A DNA stretch of 64,000 nt, from assembly GCF_014852585.1 (NCBI RefSeq), contig NZ_JACVBX010000003.1:186001-250000 (forward strand). The letters are read 5' to 3'. Below the pieces are notes generated by a model. It was not told where the DNA came from. It saw only the letters and a program-made list of their open reading frames with translations, and searched no databases. Source of the stretch: Pseudomonas sp. PDM18. Lineage in GTDB: Bacteria > Pseudomonadota > Gammaproteobacteria > Pseudomonadales > Pseudomonadaceae. Each line of letters opens with the position of its first letter. Positions within the stretch are counted from its first letter, which is position 1. A program made the translations under genes and the position numbers. Positions 8,304-16,869 of this stretch are shown here, in pieces.

Positions 8304-8977
8304 GGCTCGCCCCCGGCCGCGCGATAAGCCGTCTCATCGATGGACACGAAGCGCACGCGATCTCCCACCGCCAACGGACAAGGCGGTTGCCGGTGCGGAT
8401 CGAACAGGCGTTGCGCGGTGCGTCCGAGCAGATGCCAGCCCCCGGGCGAGGCCTGTGGATAAACTGCCGTCTGCCGTTCGGCGATAGCCAGGCTGCCGGC
8501 GGGCACGTGCGTGCGCGGCGTGGCCCGGCGCGGCAGGGCAAGGCGTTCGTCCAGTTCACCGAGGTAAGCGAAGCCTGGAGAGAAGCCGATGGCCCCGACG
8601 CGATAGTCGCGGCCGGCGTGCAGGTCGATCACCTGAGCAGAAGTCAGCCCGCAGAGCCGGGCGACATCGCTGAGGTCTTCGCCGGCATACCACACGGCGA
8701 TTTCATGCAGCCGCCCGGCGTCGTTCGCCTGGAAGCCGCCGGGCCAGTCCGCCAACGTAGCCTGCACGCGGCTTTGTAACTGCGGCAGGTCGATGCACAT
8801 CAAGTCGTAGTGCAGCAACAGCGTGGTCCAGCCGGGGACGCAATCCGTCAGCGCCGTCCCCAGTTCGGCGCGCAGGCGCTCGGCCAGTCGGGCGATGCGC
8901 AGCGGCAGCGCATCGTCGGGCTGCTCCGCGAGGGTGATCAGCAGCGCCGTGGCGCCGAAGGCCTCGACGCGAATCAT
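8300..8977 (-). CDS. pxpB: 5-oxoprolinase subunit PxpB (KipI-like)
   Basis: 225-residue partner of PxpC, related to the Bacillus KipI kinase inhibitor. It shows the family motif of about residues 85-150: [19 protein letters not shown], then [21 protein letters not shown] with [14 protein letters not shown] and the [12 protein letters not shown] loop. It overlaps both neighbours by 4 bases, so it is translationally coupled. Acts in the cytoplasm. Confidence 0.9.
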   Translation of the reverse strand: MIRVEAFGATALLITLAEQPDDALPLRIARLAERLRAELGTALTDCVPGWTTLLLHYDLMCIDLPQLQSRVQATLADWPGGFQANDAGRLHEIAVWYAGEDLSDVARLCGLTSAQVIDLHAGRDYRVGAIGFSPGFAYLGELDERLALPRRATPRTHVPAGSLAIAERQTAVYPQASPGGWHLLGRTAQRLFDPHRQPPCPLAVGDRVRFVSIDETAYRAAGGEP

Positions 8978-9729
8978 GCCTGGTCCAGCAGGCCACGCAG
9001 GCGCCGCAGCACCGCCAGGGATTCGGGGTTGTCGCCGTGCACGCAGAGGCTGTCGGCGCGCAGGCGCAGCGGATTGCCGTCGATATCCGGGAAAGGCTCG
9101 CCACGGGCGATGGCCAGGGCCTGGTCGAGGATGCGCTGCGGCTCGTGGTGCACAGCGTTGGCCAGCCGGCGCGGGGCGAGCTGGCCATCGGGCAGGTAGG
9201 CGCGGTCGGCGAAGGCTTCGAACATCAGCGGCACGTCGGCGGCGTCAGCCAGTTGCAGCTCGCGGTTGTTGTCGGCCAGGGCCAGCACCATCAGCGGCAG
9301 GCGCTTGCGGTAGGCGGCGCAGGCATCGAGCACCGCGGCAAGCAGCGCGTCATCGCGCACCAGGTCGTTGTACAGCGCGCCATGGGGCTTCACGTAGGCC
9401 ACCTGGGTGCCGGCGGCGCGGCAGAAGGCGTCCAGCGCACCGATCTGGTACAGCACCAGCGCGTGGACTTCCTCGGGCGAACAGCTCATGTGCCGGCGGC
9501 CGAAGCCGACCAGGTCCGGGTAGGCCGGGTGCGCGCCGATACTGACGCCCTGCTCCACCGCCAGGCGAACGGTGCGCTGCATGGTCAGCGGGTCGCCCGC
9601 GTGGTAGCCGCAGGCGAGGTTGGCCTGGTCGATCAGCGGCATGGCGTGGGTGTCGTCGCCCATGCGCCAGGCGCCGAAGCTTTCGCCCATGTCGCAGTTG
9701 AGCAGGATTCGCGGGGTGGGCTCGGTCAT
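8974..9729 (-). CDS. pxpA: 5-oxoprolinase subunit PxpA (LamB/YcsF family)
   Basis: 251 residues, the catalytic-type subunit of the PxpABC 5-oxoprolinase, with a YcsF fold. It begins [11 protein letters not shown], continues with [32 protein letters not shown] and [11 protein letters not shown]; these Asp/His/Glu residues are family-conserved. It is the first gene of the minus-strand pxpABC operon; lpxO starts 128 bp away in the opposite direction, so the two share a promoter region. Confidence 0.92.
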   Translation of the reverse strand: MTEPTPRILLNCDMGESFGAWRMGDDTHAMPLIDQANLACGYHAGDPLTMQRTVRLAVEQGVSIGAHPAYPDLVGFGRRHMSCSPEEVHALVLYQIGALDAFCRAAGTQVAYVKPHGALYNDLVRDDALLAAVLDACAAYRKRLPLMVLALADNNRELQLADAADVPLMFEAFADRAYLPDGQLAPRRLANAVHHEPQRILDQALAIARGEPFPDIDGNPLRLRADSLCVHGDNPESLAVLRRLRGLLDQA

Positions 9730-9857
9730 CGATGTCGCCGTCCTTCCAGATTTCCTACAGGTTAAAGCAGCAAGTGGCCTTTGGCCTTCGGAGAATACTC
9801 AGTCCCGTTCAGGAGGAGTACCATTCCGCGTCTAGACCCGTGGAAACCTTCCCCCGA

Positions 9858-10760
9858 ATGATCAAAGCCGCCATCCTGGCCGCCTTCGGCCTGAGCATCG
9901 TTTATGTCCACTTGCGTGGGCGGGTGCGCCACAAATTCACGCGCCAGCTGAGCGACCACTCCAGCTTCCTGGCGCCGATCAACTGTCTCATGTACCTGTT
10001 CTCCAAGGTGCCGAGCCGCCCGTACCTGGCGACCGAACAATTCCCCGAGATGCGCCTGCTTGCCGAGAACTGGGAAGCCATCCGCAGCGAAGCCCTGCAC
10101 CTGCGCGACGCCGGCAGCATCAAGCGCTCCGACCAGCTCAACGACGTGGGTTTCAACTCCTTCTTCAAGACCGGCTGGAAGCGCTTCTACCTGAAGTGGT
10201 ACGACGACAGCCACCCGTCCGCCGACGCGCTGTGCCCGAAGACCACCGAGCTGCTGCGGCAGATTCCGTCGGTGAAGGCGGCGATGTTCGCCGAGCTGCC
10301 GCCGGGCTCGCGCCTGGTCCGCCACCGCGATCCCTACGCCGGTTCGCTGCGCTACCACCTGGGTCTGCTGACGCCCAATGATCCGGGCTGCTTCATCGAA
10401 GTGGACGGCGAGCGCTACCACTGGCGCGACGGCGAGGCGGTAGTGTTCGACGAGACCTATATCCACTACGCCGAGAACACTACGGACCACGACCGGGTGA
10501 TCCTCTTCTGCGACATCGAGCGGCCGCTGAAATACGGCTGGGTGACGGCGTTCAACCGCTGGTTCAGCCGCAACGTAATGGCCGCGGCGGCCTCACCCAA
10601 CGACGCAGGCGACAAGACCGGCGGCATCAACCGCGCCTTCGCTTCGCTGTACAAGATCCGCCTGCAGGGCAAGGCCCTGAAGAAGCGCAACCGCAAGCTG
10701 TATTACCTGCAGAAGTGGGGCTTCTTTGCGGCGGTGCTGGCACTGTTCTTATGGATATGA
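9858..10760 (+). CDS. lpxO: Lipid A hydroxylase LpxO (Fe(II)/2-oxoglutarate dioxygenase)
   Basis: 300-residue inner-membrane-associated dioxygenase that adds a 2-hydroxyl to a secondary acyl chain of lipid A. The N-terminal hydrophobic helix (about 2-17) is followed by YVHLRGRVRHKF and SFLAPINCLMYLFSKVPSRPY, matching LpxO. The iron ligands are visible: H156 and D158 in RHRDPYAGS and H203 in YIHYAEN, plus an Arg-containing segment for 2-oxoglutarate. A C-terminal hydrophobic helix ends the protein. The ATG at 9858 gives the LpxO N-terminus but has no good ribosome site; a strong AGGAGGAG lies at 9811-9818. In-frame extension upstream is rejected because it does not resemble the family. Corresponds to lpxO1/PA4512. 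Confidence 0.92.
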   Translation: MIKAAILAAFGLSIVYVHLRGRVRHKFTRQLSDHSSFLAPINCLMYLFSKVPSRPYLATEQFPEMRLLAENWEAIRSEALHLRDAGSIKRSDQLNDVGFNSFFKTGWKRFYLKWYDDSHPSADALCPKTTELLRQIPSVKAAMFAELPPGSRLVRHRDPYAGSLRYHLGLLTPNDPGCFIEVDGERYHWRDGEAVVFDETYIHYAENTTDHDRVILFCDIERPLKYGWVTAFNRWFSRNVMAAAASPNDAGDKTGGINRAFASLYKIRLQGKALKKRNRKLYYLQKWGFFAAVLALFLWI

Positions 10761-10773
10761 GCCGCGCCTGAAA

Positions 10774-10808
10774 TCAAAAAGGCCTCCGCATTCGCGGGGG
10801 CCTTTTTG
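10774..10808. terminator. Bidirectional terminator after lpxO
   Basis: A-rich run, AAAGGCC-TCCGC stem, ATTC loop, GCGGG-GGCC and a run of five T. It follows the lpxO stop by about 15 bases and can also serve the converging oxidoreductase gene. Confidence 0.8.
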
Positions 10809-10923
10809 TTTGCGGACCGTTCAAGACATTGTGGACCGATCCGTTTGCAGGTGCATCGCTGGCCGCGAAATCCGCAGGTACCGGCGACGGCGGTGCGGAA
10901 CGCCAACGCCGGCGGTGCCGGCG

Positions 10924-10948
10924 GGTCGCGGGCATGGCCCGCTACAGG
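10924..10948. repeat. Single REP-like palindrome
   Basis: GGTCGCGGGCATGGCCCGCTACAG is a Pseudomonas-type REP half unit, in the gap between the lpxO terminator and the oxidoreductase stop. The rest of the 10809-10984 gap is GC-rich with no gene visible. Confidence 0.6.
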
Positions 10949-10984
10949 TTCAGGCCAGCGCGGTGGGCTCCCCCTGACGCAGGA

Positions 10985-13537
10985 TCAATAGACATCGCGG
11001 CGGTAGCGCCCGCTCTCCAGCAGCGCCTCGACCTCGGCGTCGCCCAGCATCTCGCGCAGGGCGCGGTCCACGCCTTCGGCCATGCCCTGCAGGCTGCCGC
11101 AGACGTAGATCGCCGCGCCGTCGTCAAGCCACTGGGCGAGGACTTCGCCGCTGGCACGCAGGAGGTCCTGCACGTAGACCTTCTCAGCCTGATCGCGAGA
11201 GAAAGCAACATCCAGGCGTTGCAGTTCACCGCGCGCCAGCAAGCCTTCCAGTTCCGCGCGGCAGTAGAAGTCGTGGGCGATGTTGCGCTCGCCGAACAGC
11301 AACCAGTTGCGCGAACGGCCCTCGGCCACACTCGCCTGCAGCAGTGCGCGCAGGCCGGCGATACCGGTGCCGTTGCCGATCAGGATCAGCGGGCGATCCT
11401 CCTCGGTCAGGTGGAAGCTGCGGTTGCGCCGCAGGCGCAGCAGCAGGCTGCCGCCCTCGGGCAGGTACTCGGTCAGCCAGCCGGAACAGATGCCCAGCGA
11501 GCCGTCGGCGTGCTGTTCCTGGCGGACGATCAGCTCAAGGGGGCCGCGGCTGCGCAACGAAGCGATGGAGTACTGGCGCACCGAGAGCTTGATCAGCGCA
11601 TCGTAAACCGCTTGGCCGTGCTGGCCGACCAGGTGTTCGAGGTTGCCCGGCAGCAGGCAGCCGGCCAGGGCGTCCTTCAATGGCAGGGCCAGGCCATCGG
11701 CCTGTATCTGGGCGGTACCATCCAGACCGAGGCGTTCTAGCCAGCGGGCAACGAGGAAGTCCGGTTGGCGCGGAACGATTTCCACCAGGTCGCCAGCGGA
11801 CCAGTCGATCTGCGAATCGCTCGGCGCGCTGAGGCGCAGCAGCCAGGTGGATTCGCCCTGGCTGCCGGGGTTGAGGTGCTCGCGATCACTCAGCGTCCAG
11901 ACCTCGAAAGCTGGTGCAGTGAACGCGACTTGCGGCGCGGCGCCGGAGAGTTCGCCCAGACGGACCTGCCAGGCTCGCAGCGCAGCGGCATCACCGTTGT
12001 CCACTTCCACGCCGTCGAACAGCGGGCGCGCGCCCTGTCCTTGCAGCCAGCCCTGCATGCGTCGGGCGAAGCCGCAGAAGTGTTCGTACTGGCGGTCGCC
12101 CAAGGCCAGGATGGCGAAGCGCAGATCATTGAGGCCGAGGGCCTGGCCCAGCAGTTGGCGCTCGAAGCCACGGGCGCTGTCCGGTGCCTCGCCCTCGCCG
12201 AAGGTGCTGACCACGAACAGCGCGTTGCGGGTCTGCTCCAGCTGCGCACGATCCAGCTTGCCCAGCGGCTCGACACGCACCGGCAGGCCGGCGGCCTGCA
12301 GCTGGCCGGCGCTCTGCCACGCCAGTTGCTCGGCGAAGCCGCTCTGGCTGGCGTAGCCCACCAGCCAGGAGTCGGCGCCACCGGCGTTGTGGTCCAGTTC
12401 GCCACGGGCGGCCTGCGCGGCGCGCTTCTTGCGGCGGCGGTCGAGATAAAGCAGCCAGCCGGTGATGAAGAACAGCGGCATGGCGAGGCTGGCAAGCATC
12501 ATCAGGATGCGCCCGGTAAGGCCGAAGTAGCTGCCCACGTGCAGGGCGTAGACGCTGGTGAGCAGTTGCTTGCCGGCGCTGCTGTCGTTGTAGCGACGGT
12601 GCTTGAGCAGCTTGCCGCTGGCCGGGTCGATGGTCATCTCGTTGAAGGCGCGCTCGTGGGCGGCGTCATCGAGGAGATAGAACACGGTGGCCGGCTGGCC
12701 CTTCACCGGCGGCAGGCGCAGGTTGTAGGCGGTCATGGCGGCGCCCCCGGTCTGCTGGATGGTGTTCCAGATGGCGGTGGCGTCCACCACCGGCGGCGGG
12801 CCTTCCGGCGCCGGGCCGCGTTTGCCGCCGCCGCGCTGGCCGCCCTTGGCCTGGCCGGCGGGGGCGTCGTCGAGCAGCTTGAACAGGCCGTTGCGGTACC
12901 ACTCGTAGGACCAGTACAGGCCGGTCAGCGAGGCCAGGAGGTAGAACACCAGGCACCAGGTTCCGGCCACGGCATGCAGGTCCCAGTTGAAGGCGCGGCC
13001 CTTCTTGCGCCAGTCGAAGGTCAGCCAGGTGCGCCAGCTCAGCGCCTTGCGCGGCCAGCGCAGGTAGAGCCCGGAGAGGCAGAAGAAGATCAGGATCAGG
13101 GTGCAGGCGCCGGTGATCTTCTGCCCGGTTTCGCCGGCAGCGAGGAAGCGGTGTAGTTGCATGACGAACTGGAAGGCGCCCTCGCCCACGGGCGCGGGCA
13201 GCGCCCGGGCGGTGTACGGGTCGACATAGCGCGATTCGCCACGGCGCTGGCCCGGTGGCGGGGTGAAGAAAATGCGTGCGGACTCAACGCCTTCGGTCTT
13301 GAGCCAGAGGAAGGAAACCTTCTTGCCCGGCTCGGCGCTCTCCACCCGGCGGATCAGTTCGTCCATCGGCAGCACGGCTTCGGCGCGCTTTTCCACCACC
13401 AGACTCTCGGGGTTGATGGCGCGAAGGATTTCATCCTGGAACGACAGCATCGCCCCGGTGATGCCCATCAGCGCCAGCACCAGACCTGCGCTGATACCGA
13501 ACAGCCAATGCAACTGGAACAGGACTTTCTTCAACAC
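10985..13537 (-). CDS. PepSY-type membrane flavodoxin/NADPH reductase fusion
   Basis: 850-residue inner-membrane redox protein. The N-terminal 370 residues form a PepSY-associated region with four membrane segments (about 12-35, 140-165, 195-220, 340-368) and conserved histidines (QLHRFLAAGETG, NWDLHAVAGTW, LHVGSYFG). A flavodoxin domain follows (about 390-535: YASQSGFAEQLA, STFGEGEAPDS). The C-terminus is a ferredoxin-NADP reductase-like module (about 545-850) with RQYSIAS for FAD and GNGTGIAGLRALL for NADPH. It probably moves electrons from NADPH across the membrane to reduce ferric iron or siderophores; this is inferred from architecture and from the adjacent iron receptor. It matches PA4513 in PAO1 order. 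A Fur-box-like site lies upstream. Confidence 0.9.
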   Translation of the reverse strand: MLKKVLFQLHWLFGISAGLVLALMGITGAMLSFQDEILRAINPESLVVEKRAEAVLPMDELIRRVESAEPGKKVSFLWLKTEGVESARIFFTPPPGQRRGESRYVDPYTARALPAPVGEGAFQFVMQLHRFLAAGETGQKITGACTLILIFFCLSGLYLRWPRKALSWRTWLTFDWRKKGRAFNWDLHAVAGTWCLVFYLLASLTGLYWSYEWYRNGLFKLLDDAPAGQAKGGQRGGGKRGPAPEGPPPVVDATAIWNTIQQTGGAAMTAYNLRLPPVKGQPATVFYLLDDAAHERAFNEMTIDPASGKLLKHRRYNDSSAGKQLLTSVYALHVGSYFGLTGRILMMLASLAMPLFFITGWLLYLDRRRKKRAAQAARGELDHNAGGADSWLVGYASQSGFAEQLAWQSAGQLQAAGLPVRVEPLGKLDRAQLEQTRNALFVVSTFGEGEAPDSARGFERQLLGQALGLNDLRFAILALGDRQYEHFCGFARRMQGWLQGQGARPLFDGVEVDNGDAAALRAWQVRLGELSGAAPQVAFTAPAFEVWTLSDREHLNPGSQGESTWLLRLSAPSDSQIDWSAGDLVEIVPRQPDFLVARWLERLGLDGTAQIQADGLALPLKDALAGCLLPGNLEHLVGQHGQAVYDALIKLSVRQYSIASLRSRGPLELIVRQEQHADGSLGICSGWLTEYLPEGGSLLLRLRRNRSFHLTEEDRPLILIGNGTGIAGLRALLQASVAEGRSRNWLLFGERNIAHDFYCRAELEGLLARGELQRLDVAFSRDQAEKVYVQDLLRASGEVLAQWLDDGAAIYVCGSLQGMAEGVDRALREMLGDAEVEALLESGRYRRDVY

Positions 13538-13578
13538 CGCGGCTTCACCTTAGGACACCCATCACGCAGGGCGGCATT

Positions 13579-13597
13579 TTAATGAGAATGGCTCGCA
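13579..13597. promoter_or_regulatory. Fur-box-like site upstream of the reductase
   Basis: TTAATGAGAATGGCTCGCA, about 45-60 bp upstream of the reductase start. One half (AATGAGAAT) fits the Fur consensus well; the other half is poorer. Iron regulation is consistent with the gene's neighbours. Confidence 0.45.
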
Positions 13598-13667
13598 AAC
13601 GCAGCCGATTTAACAATCTTTACTCTGGCCGGACCTTCGCCGAAGAGGCCCCTGCCCCCGGACAAAG

Positions 13668-13700
13668 AAAAGCCCCGGCCGAGGAGCATCGGCCGGGGCG
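13668..13700 (-). terminator. Terminator after piuA
   Basis: An 11-bp stem, GCCCCGGCCGA with its complement TCGGCCGGGGC and a 6-base loop at 13672-13699, reads on the minus strand into TTTTCTTTG. It lies 20 bases past the piuA stop. Confidence 0.85.
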
Positions 13701-13719
13701 GGTCGCCAGATGCGCCCCC

Positions 13720-15981
13720 TTAGAAGTGCAGGTTGACGCCCAGCAGCGCGGTGCGGCCGGGGGCCACGTGCGCCATGTGGGTGCTGAAGACCTGGTCGAA
13801 GTAGCGCTTGTCGGTCAGGTTCTGCACGTTGAGCTGCAGATCGACGTTCTTGCTGATCACGTACTTGGCCATGGCGTCGTAGCGCCAGTAGGACGGGATC
13901 ATGGTGCTGTTGGCGGTGTTGCCGAACTGCTCGTCGACGTAGGTGGCGCCGCCGCCCACGGTGAAGTTCTGCAGCACATCGTAGGTCGACCAGAGGGTGA
14001 AGTTGTTCTGCGCCGTCTGCGGCATGCGATTGCCTTCGTCGCTGGCCACGCTGGACTTGAGGATCTCGCTGTCCAGGTAGGTGTAGCCACCGAAGACCTT
14101 CCACTTGGGTGTCAGTGCACCGCTGAAGCCCAGCTCGACGCCCTGCACGCGCTGCTCACCATCGAGCACCTGCACGGTGGAGTCATCCGGCGAGGCGACG
14201 CGGGCGTTGGTCTTGTCGGTGCGGAAGATCGCCGCGTTGAGCGACAGCGCTTCGTCGAAGAACGCCCACTTGGTGCCGATCTCGTAGTTGCGGTTGCGCT
14301 CCGGATCAAGGTTGGCATTGGCCAGCGCCAAGTCGCCGCCACCTTCACCGGCGGTCTCGCCGCTGGGGTTGCTGGAAGTGGACCAGGCGGCGTAGACGCT
14401 GCCGTTGGGCGCTGGTTTGTAGACCACGCCGAGCTGGTAGTTCCAGAAATGCGAGTTGTTCTGACGGTCGAAATCGCCGGCGGGCGAGCCACGGCCGCCG
14501 GTGGAGTAGCCACTGGAGCGAGTCTCGAAGTCGTCGTAGCGCAGGCCGAGGTTGAGGTCCCACTGCTCGCTGAGCTTGAGGGTGTCGAACACATAGGCCG
14601 AGGCGGTCTTGGTGTCGGTGTCGGTGAAGGCGGCGCTGTCGGTGATGCGGCCGGTCCAGTGGTCACCCGGCGTCGGCTTGTTCAGGCTGGTGCAGTCGCC
14701 GCTGGCGATCAGCGACGGCGTGCAGAGGTTGCCAGCGCCACCGCCTGGGGTGATCACATAGGGACGGTTGTGCACGTCCTCGTAGCTGAACTCCATGCCG
14801 GTCACCAGGGTGTGGCCGATGAAGCCGGTATCGAAGGTGGACTTCAGGTCGGTCTGGTTGACCCAACCCTTGGAGGTGGAGTTGCGGTTCTTCGAGGAGC
14901 GATACACCAGCCCGTTGGCGACGTTGCCGCGACTGTCGTCGGGGTTGGTGGCGATGTAATCGAGGGTGGTGCGCACCAGGCGGAAGCTGTTGGACAGGGT
15001 CAGGTTGTCGTTCAGGTCGTGCTCGATACGGAAGGTACCGGTATCGGTGGTGCTCTTGCGGTAGTCGCGGTCGTTCAGGCCGTAGAAGTTGCTCTTGTCG
15101 ACCGACACCGGCTTGCTCGGGTTGCGCTCGCTGCGCCCGGCCAGGGTCAGCGGGATGCCGTAGTCAGGCATGTCGTCGGTGGACAGATGGTAGTAGGACA
15201 GCGTCGCGCGGGTCGGCGTGTCGAAGCCGAAGGTGACGGTCGGCGCGACGCCCCAGCGGCTGACGTTGACCTCATCTCGACCGGCGACGTTGGCATCGTG
15301 CTTCATCAGGTTCAGGCGGAAGGCCGCGTTGTCGCCCAGGCGGTGGTTGACGTCCAGCGTGGTGCGGCGGGTCTGGTCGGAGCCCAGCACGATGCTGGCG
15401 TCGTTGAAGTCGGCCTGCTTGGCGGTCTTGCTGATCAGGTTCAGGCTGCCACCGGTGGAACCGGCGCCGGTGTACGCCGAACCCGGCCCCTTGCTGACTT
15501 CGATCTGCTCGATATTGAAAATCTCGCGGGTCTGCGAAGCCACGTCGCGCATGCCGTCGAGGAAGGTGTCGCTCTCGGCGTTGAAGCCACGGATGAACGG
15601 ACGGTCTCCCGCCGGATTGCCGCCCTCGCCAGCGCCAAAGGTGATGCCGGGCGTGGTGCGCAGGGCGTCCTGGAGGGTCAGCGCGCCGGTGTCCTTGATC
15701 ACCTGCTGCGGGATCACGGTCACAGTCTTGGGCGTCTCCAACAGCGGCGCGGTGTACTTCTCGTTGGAAGATTTCTCGACGTTGTAGGTCGTCGGGTCCT
15801 GCTGCTGGGTGCCCAACACGGTGTCGGCGTCCAAAGACAGCACGTCCTCGCCGGACTGCTTCGGCGACGCCTCGGCGGCGTGGGCCAGATGAGTGCCCGA
15901 CATGGCGCTGATCGCCACGCCGACAGCGCTGACTAGAAGGCGCGGCTTGCTGCCGGTGAACTCGGTGGATTGACGCGACAT
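13720..15981 (-). CDS. piuA: TonB-dependent siderophore receptor PiuA
   Basis: 753-residue outer-membrane receptor. A long N-terminal signal region ends at HLAHA-AEAS (about residue 36). The plug domain (about 80-190) has KTVTVIPQQVIKDTGALTLQDALR, GVTFGAGEGG-like and FIRGFNAESD motifs, and the beta-barrel runs to the terminal aromatic residue (GVNLHF). It imports ferric catecholate-type siderophores in an energy-dependent way; PiuA is also known in P. aeruginosa as an entry route for siderophore-conjugated beta-lactams. It matches PA4514, faces away from piuC, and has AT-rich Fur-box-like sequence upstream. The start at 15981 follows GGGGAGGGAG. Confidence 0.93.
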   Translation of the reverse strand: MSRQSTEFTGSKPRLLVSAVGVAISAMSGTHLAHAAEASPKQSGEDVLSLDADTVLGTQQQDPTTYNVEKSSNEKYTAPLLETPKTVTVIPQQVIKDTGALTLQDALRTTPGITFGAGEGGNPAGDRPFIRGFNAESDTFLDGMRDVASQTREIFNIEQIEVSKGPGSAYTGAGSTGGSLNLISKTAKQADFNDASIVLGSDQTRRTTLDVNHRLGDNAAFRLNLMKHDANVAGRDEVNVSRWGVAPTVTFGFDTPTRATLSYYHLSTDDMPDYGIPLTLAGRSERNPSKPVSVDKSNFYGLNDRDYRKSTTDTGTFRIEHDLNDNLTLSNSFRLVRTTLDYIATNPDDSRGNVANGLVYRSSKNRNSTSKGWVNQTDLKSTFDTGFIGHTLVTGMEFSYEDVHNRPYVITPGGGAGNLCTPSLIASGDCTSLNKPTPGDHWTGRITDSAAFTDTDTKTASAYVFDTLKLSEQWDLNLGLRYDDFETRSSGYSTGGRGSPAGDFDRQNNSHFWNYQLGVVYKPAPNGSVYAAWSTSSNPSGETAGEGGGDLALANANLDPERNRNYEIGTKWAFFDEALSLNAAIFRTDKTNARVASPDDSTVQVLDGEQRVQGVELGFSGALTPKWKVFGGYTYLDSEILKSSVASDEGNRMPQTAQNNFTLWSTYDVLQNFTVGGGATYVDEQFGNTANSTMIPSYWRYDAMAKYVISKNVDLQLNVQNLTDKRYFDQVFSTHMAHVAPGRTALLGVNLHF

Positions 15982-16024
15982 CGAAACTCCCTCCCCAGGG
16001 GTTCATGAAGGCCGCGCAATTTAT

Positions 16025-16056
16025 TGCAATTGAGAATTTGTATCAATTCACATTCA
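16025..16056. promoter_or_regulatory. Fur-box-like region, piuA side
   Basis: An AT-rich patch with overlapping Fur-type hexamers (TTGAGAAT, TATCAATT, CATTCATTA) and an AATTG/CAATT inverted repeat, 45-75 bp upstream of the piuA start. It stands out in a GC-rich genome. Binding is inferred. Confidence 0.55.
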
Positions 16057-16133
16057 TTACCATACGCACATGATTTACAACTTTTACACTTTCGCCCTGT
16101 CGGAAGCAGGGGTATGGCGGTTGTACCGGAATG

Positions 16134-16156
16134 TTGCAAATCATTATCATTGGCAA
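16134..16156. promoter_or_regulatory. Fur-box-like site, piuC side
   Basis: Contains AATCATTATCATT, an exact match to one half of the Fur consensus, flanked by TTGC/GCAA. It lies 27 bp before the piuC ATG, where a repressor would block transcription. Confidence 0.65.
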
Positions 16157-16182
16157 ATTATCGAATCAGATGGAACCGGCCC

Positions 16183-16863
16183 ATGCTGCTGCACATCCCT
16201 GGCGTGTTCACCCGCGATGAGGTGACGCGCATCCGCGCCGCCCTGGAACAGGCCGAATGGGGCGATGGCAAGGTCACCGCCGGCTACCAGTCGTCCCGCG
16301 CCAAGCACAACCTGCAACTGCCGCAGGACCACCCGCTGGCCCGCGAGATCGGCGAGGCCATGCTGCAACGCCTATGGAACAACCCGCTGTTCCAGTCGGC
16401 CGCGCTACCGAACAAGGTCTTCCCCCCGCTGTTCAACTGCTACACCGGTGGCGGCTCGTTCGACTTCCACATCGACAACGCCGTGCGCGACACCCAGGGC
16501 GGCCGCGAGCGCGTGCGCACCGATGTCTCCTCGACCCTGTTCTTCAGCGACCCACAGGACTACGACGGCGGCGAACTGGTGATCCAGGACACCTACGGCA
16601 CCCAGCAGGTCAAGCTGCCGGCCGGCGACCTGGTGCTCTACCCCGCCACCAGCCTGCACAAGGTCAACCCGGTGACCCGTGGCGCCCGCATCGCCTCGTT
16701 CTTCTGGACCCAGAGCCTGGTGCGCGAGGACAGCCAGCGCGCCCTGCTGTTCCAGATGGACCAGTCGATCCAGGCGCTGACCCGCGACGTGCCGGACCAT
16801 CCGGCGCTGATCGAGCTGACCGGCACCTACCACAACCTGCTGCGCCGCTGGGTGGACGTCTGA
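16183..16863 (+). CDS. piuC: PKHD-type Fe(II) dioxygenase PiuC
   Basis: 226-residue Fe(II)/2-oxoglutarate-dependent hydroxylase found beside PiuA-type receptors; the exact substrate is not established. The jelly-roll domain has the ligand set H and D in FDFHIDNAV (about residue 96) and H in TSLHKVNPV, then [16 protein letters not shown] with the 2-oxoglutarate arginine. The N-terminus is [14 protein letters not shown]. The ATG at 16183 is chosen by family length; the open frame upstream passes through the Fur-box region. It matches PA4515; the Sel1 gene follows 6 bases later. Confidence 0.93.
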   Translation: MLLHIPGVFTRDEVTRIRAALEQAEWGDGKVTAGYQSSRAKHNLQLPQDHPLAREIGEAMLQRLWNNPLFQSAALPNKVFPPLFNCYTGGGSFDFHIDNAVRDTQGGRERVRTDVSSTLFFSDPQDYDGGELVIQDTYGTQQVKLPAGDLVLYPATSLHKVNPVTRGARIASFFWTQSLVREDSQRALLFQMDQSIQALTRDVPDHPALIELTGTYHNLLRRWVDV

Positions 16864-16869
16864 CCCGCC

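Noticed and set aside
3490..8462. Replication origin suggested by four DnaA boxes
   Set aside because: Boxes are kilobases apart, two are inside genes, and there is no AT-rich unwinding region nor dnaA/dnaN/rpmH neighbourhood.
10809..10984. Small gene downstream of lpxO
   Set aside because: Open frames there continue antisense into the oxidoreductase gene and lack a ribosome site; the stretch contains a REP palindrome.
13582..15936. 784-codon open frame antisense to piuA
   Set aside because: Shadow of a GC-rich gene: composition is Val/Gly/Ala/His-rich without domains, while the opposite strand encodes a complete TonB receptor.
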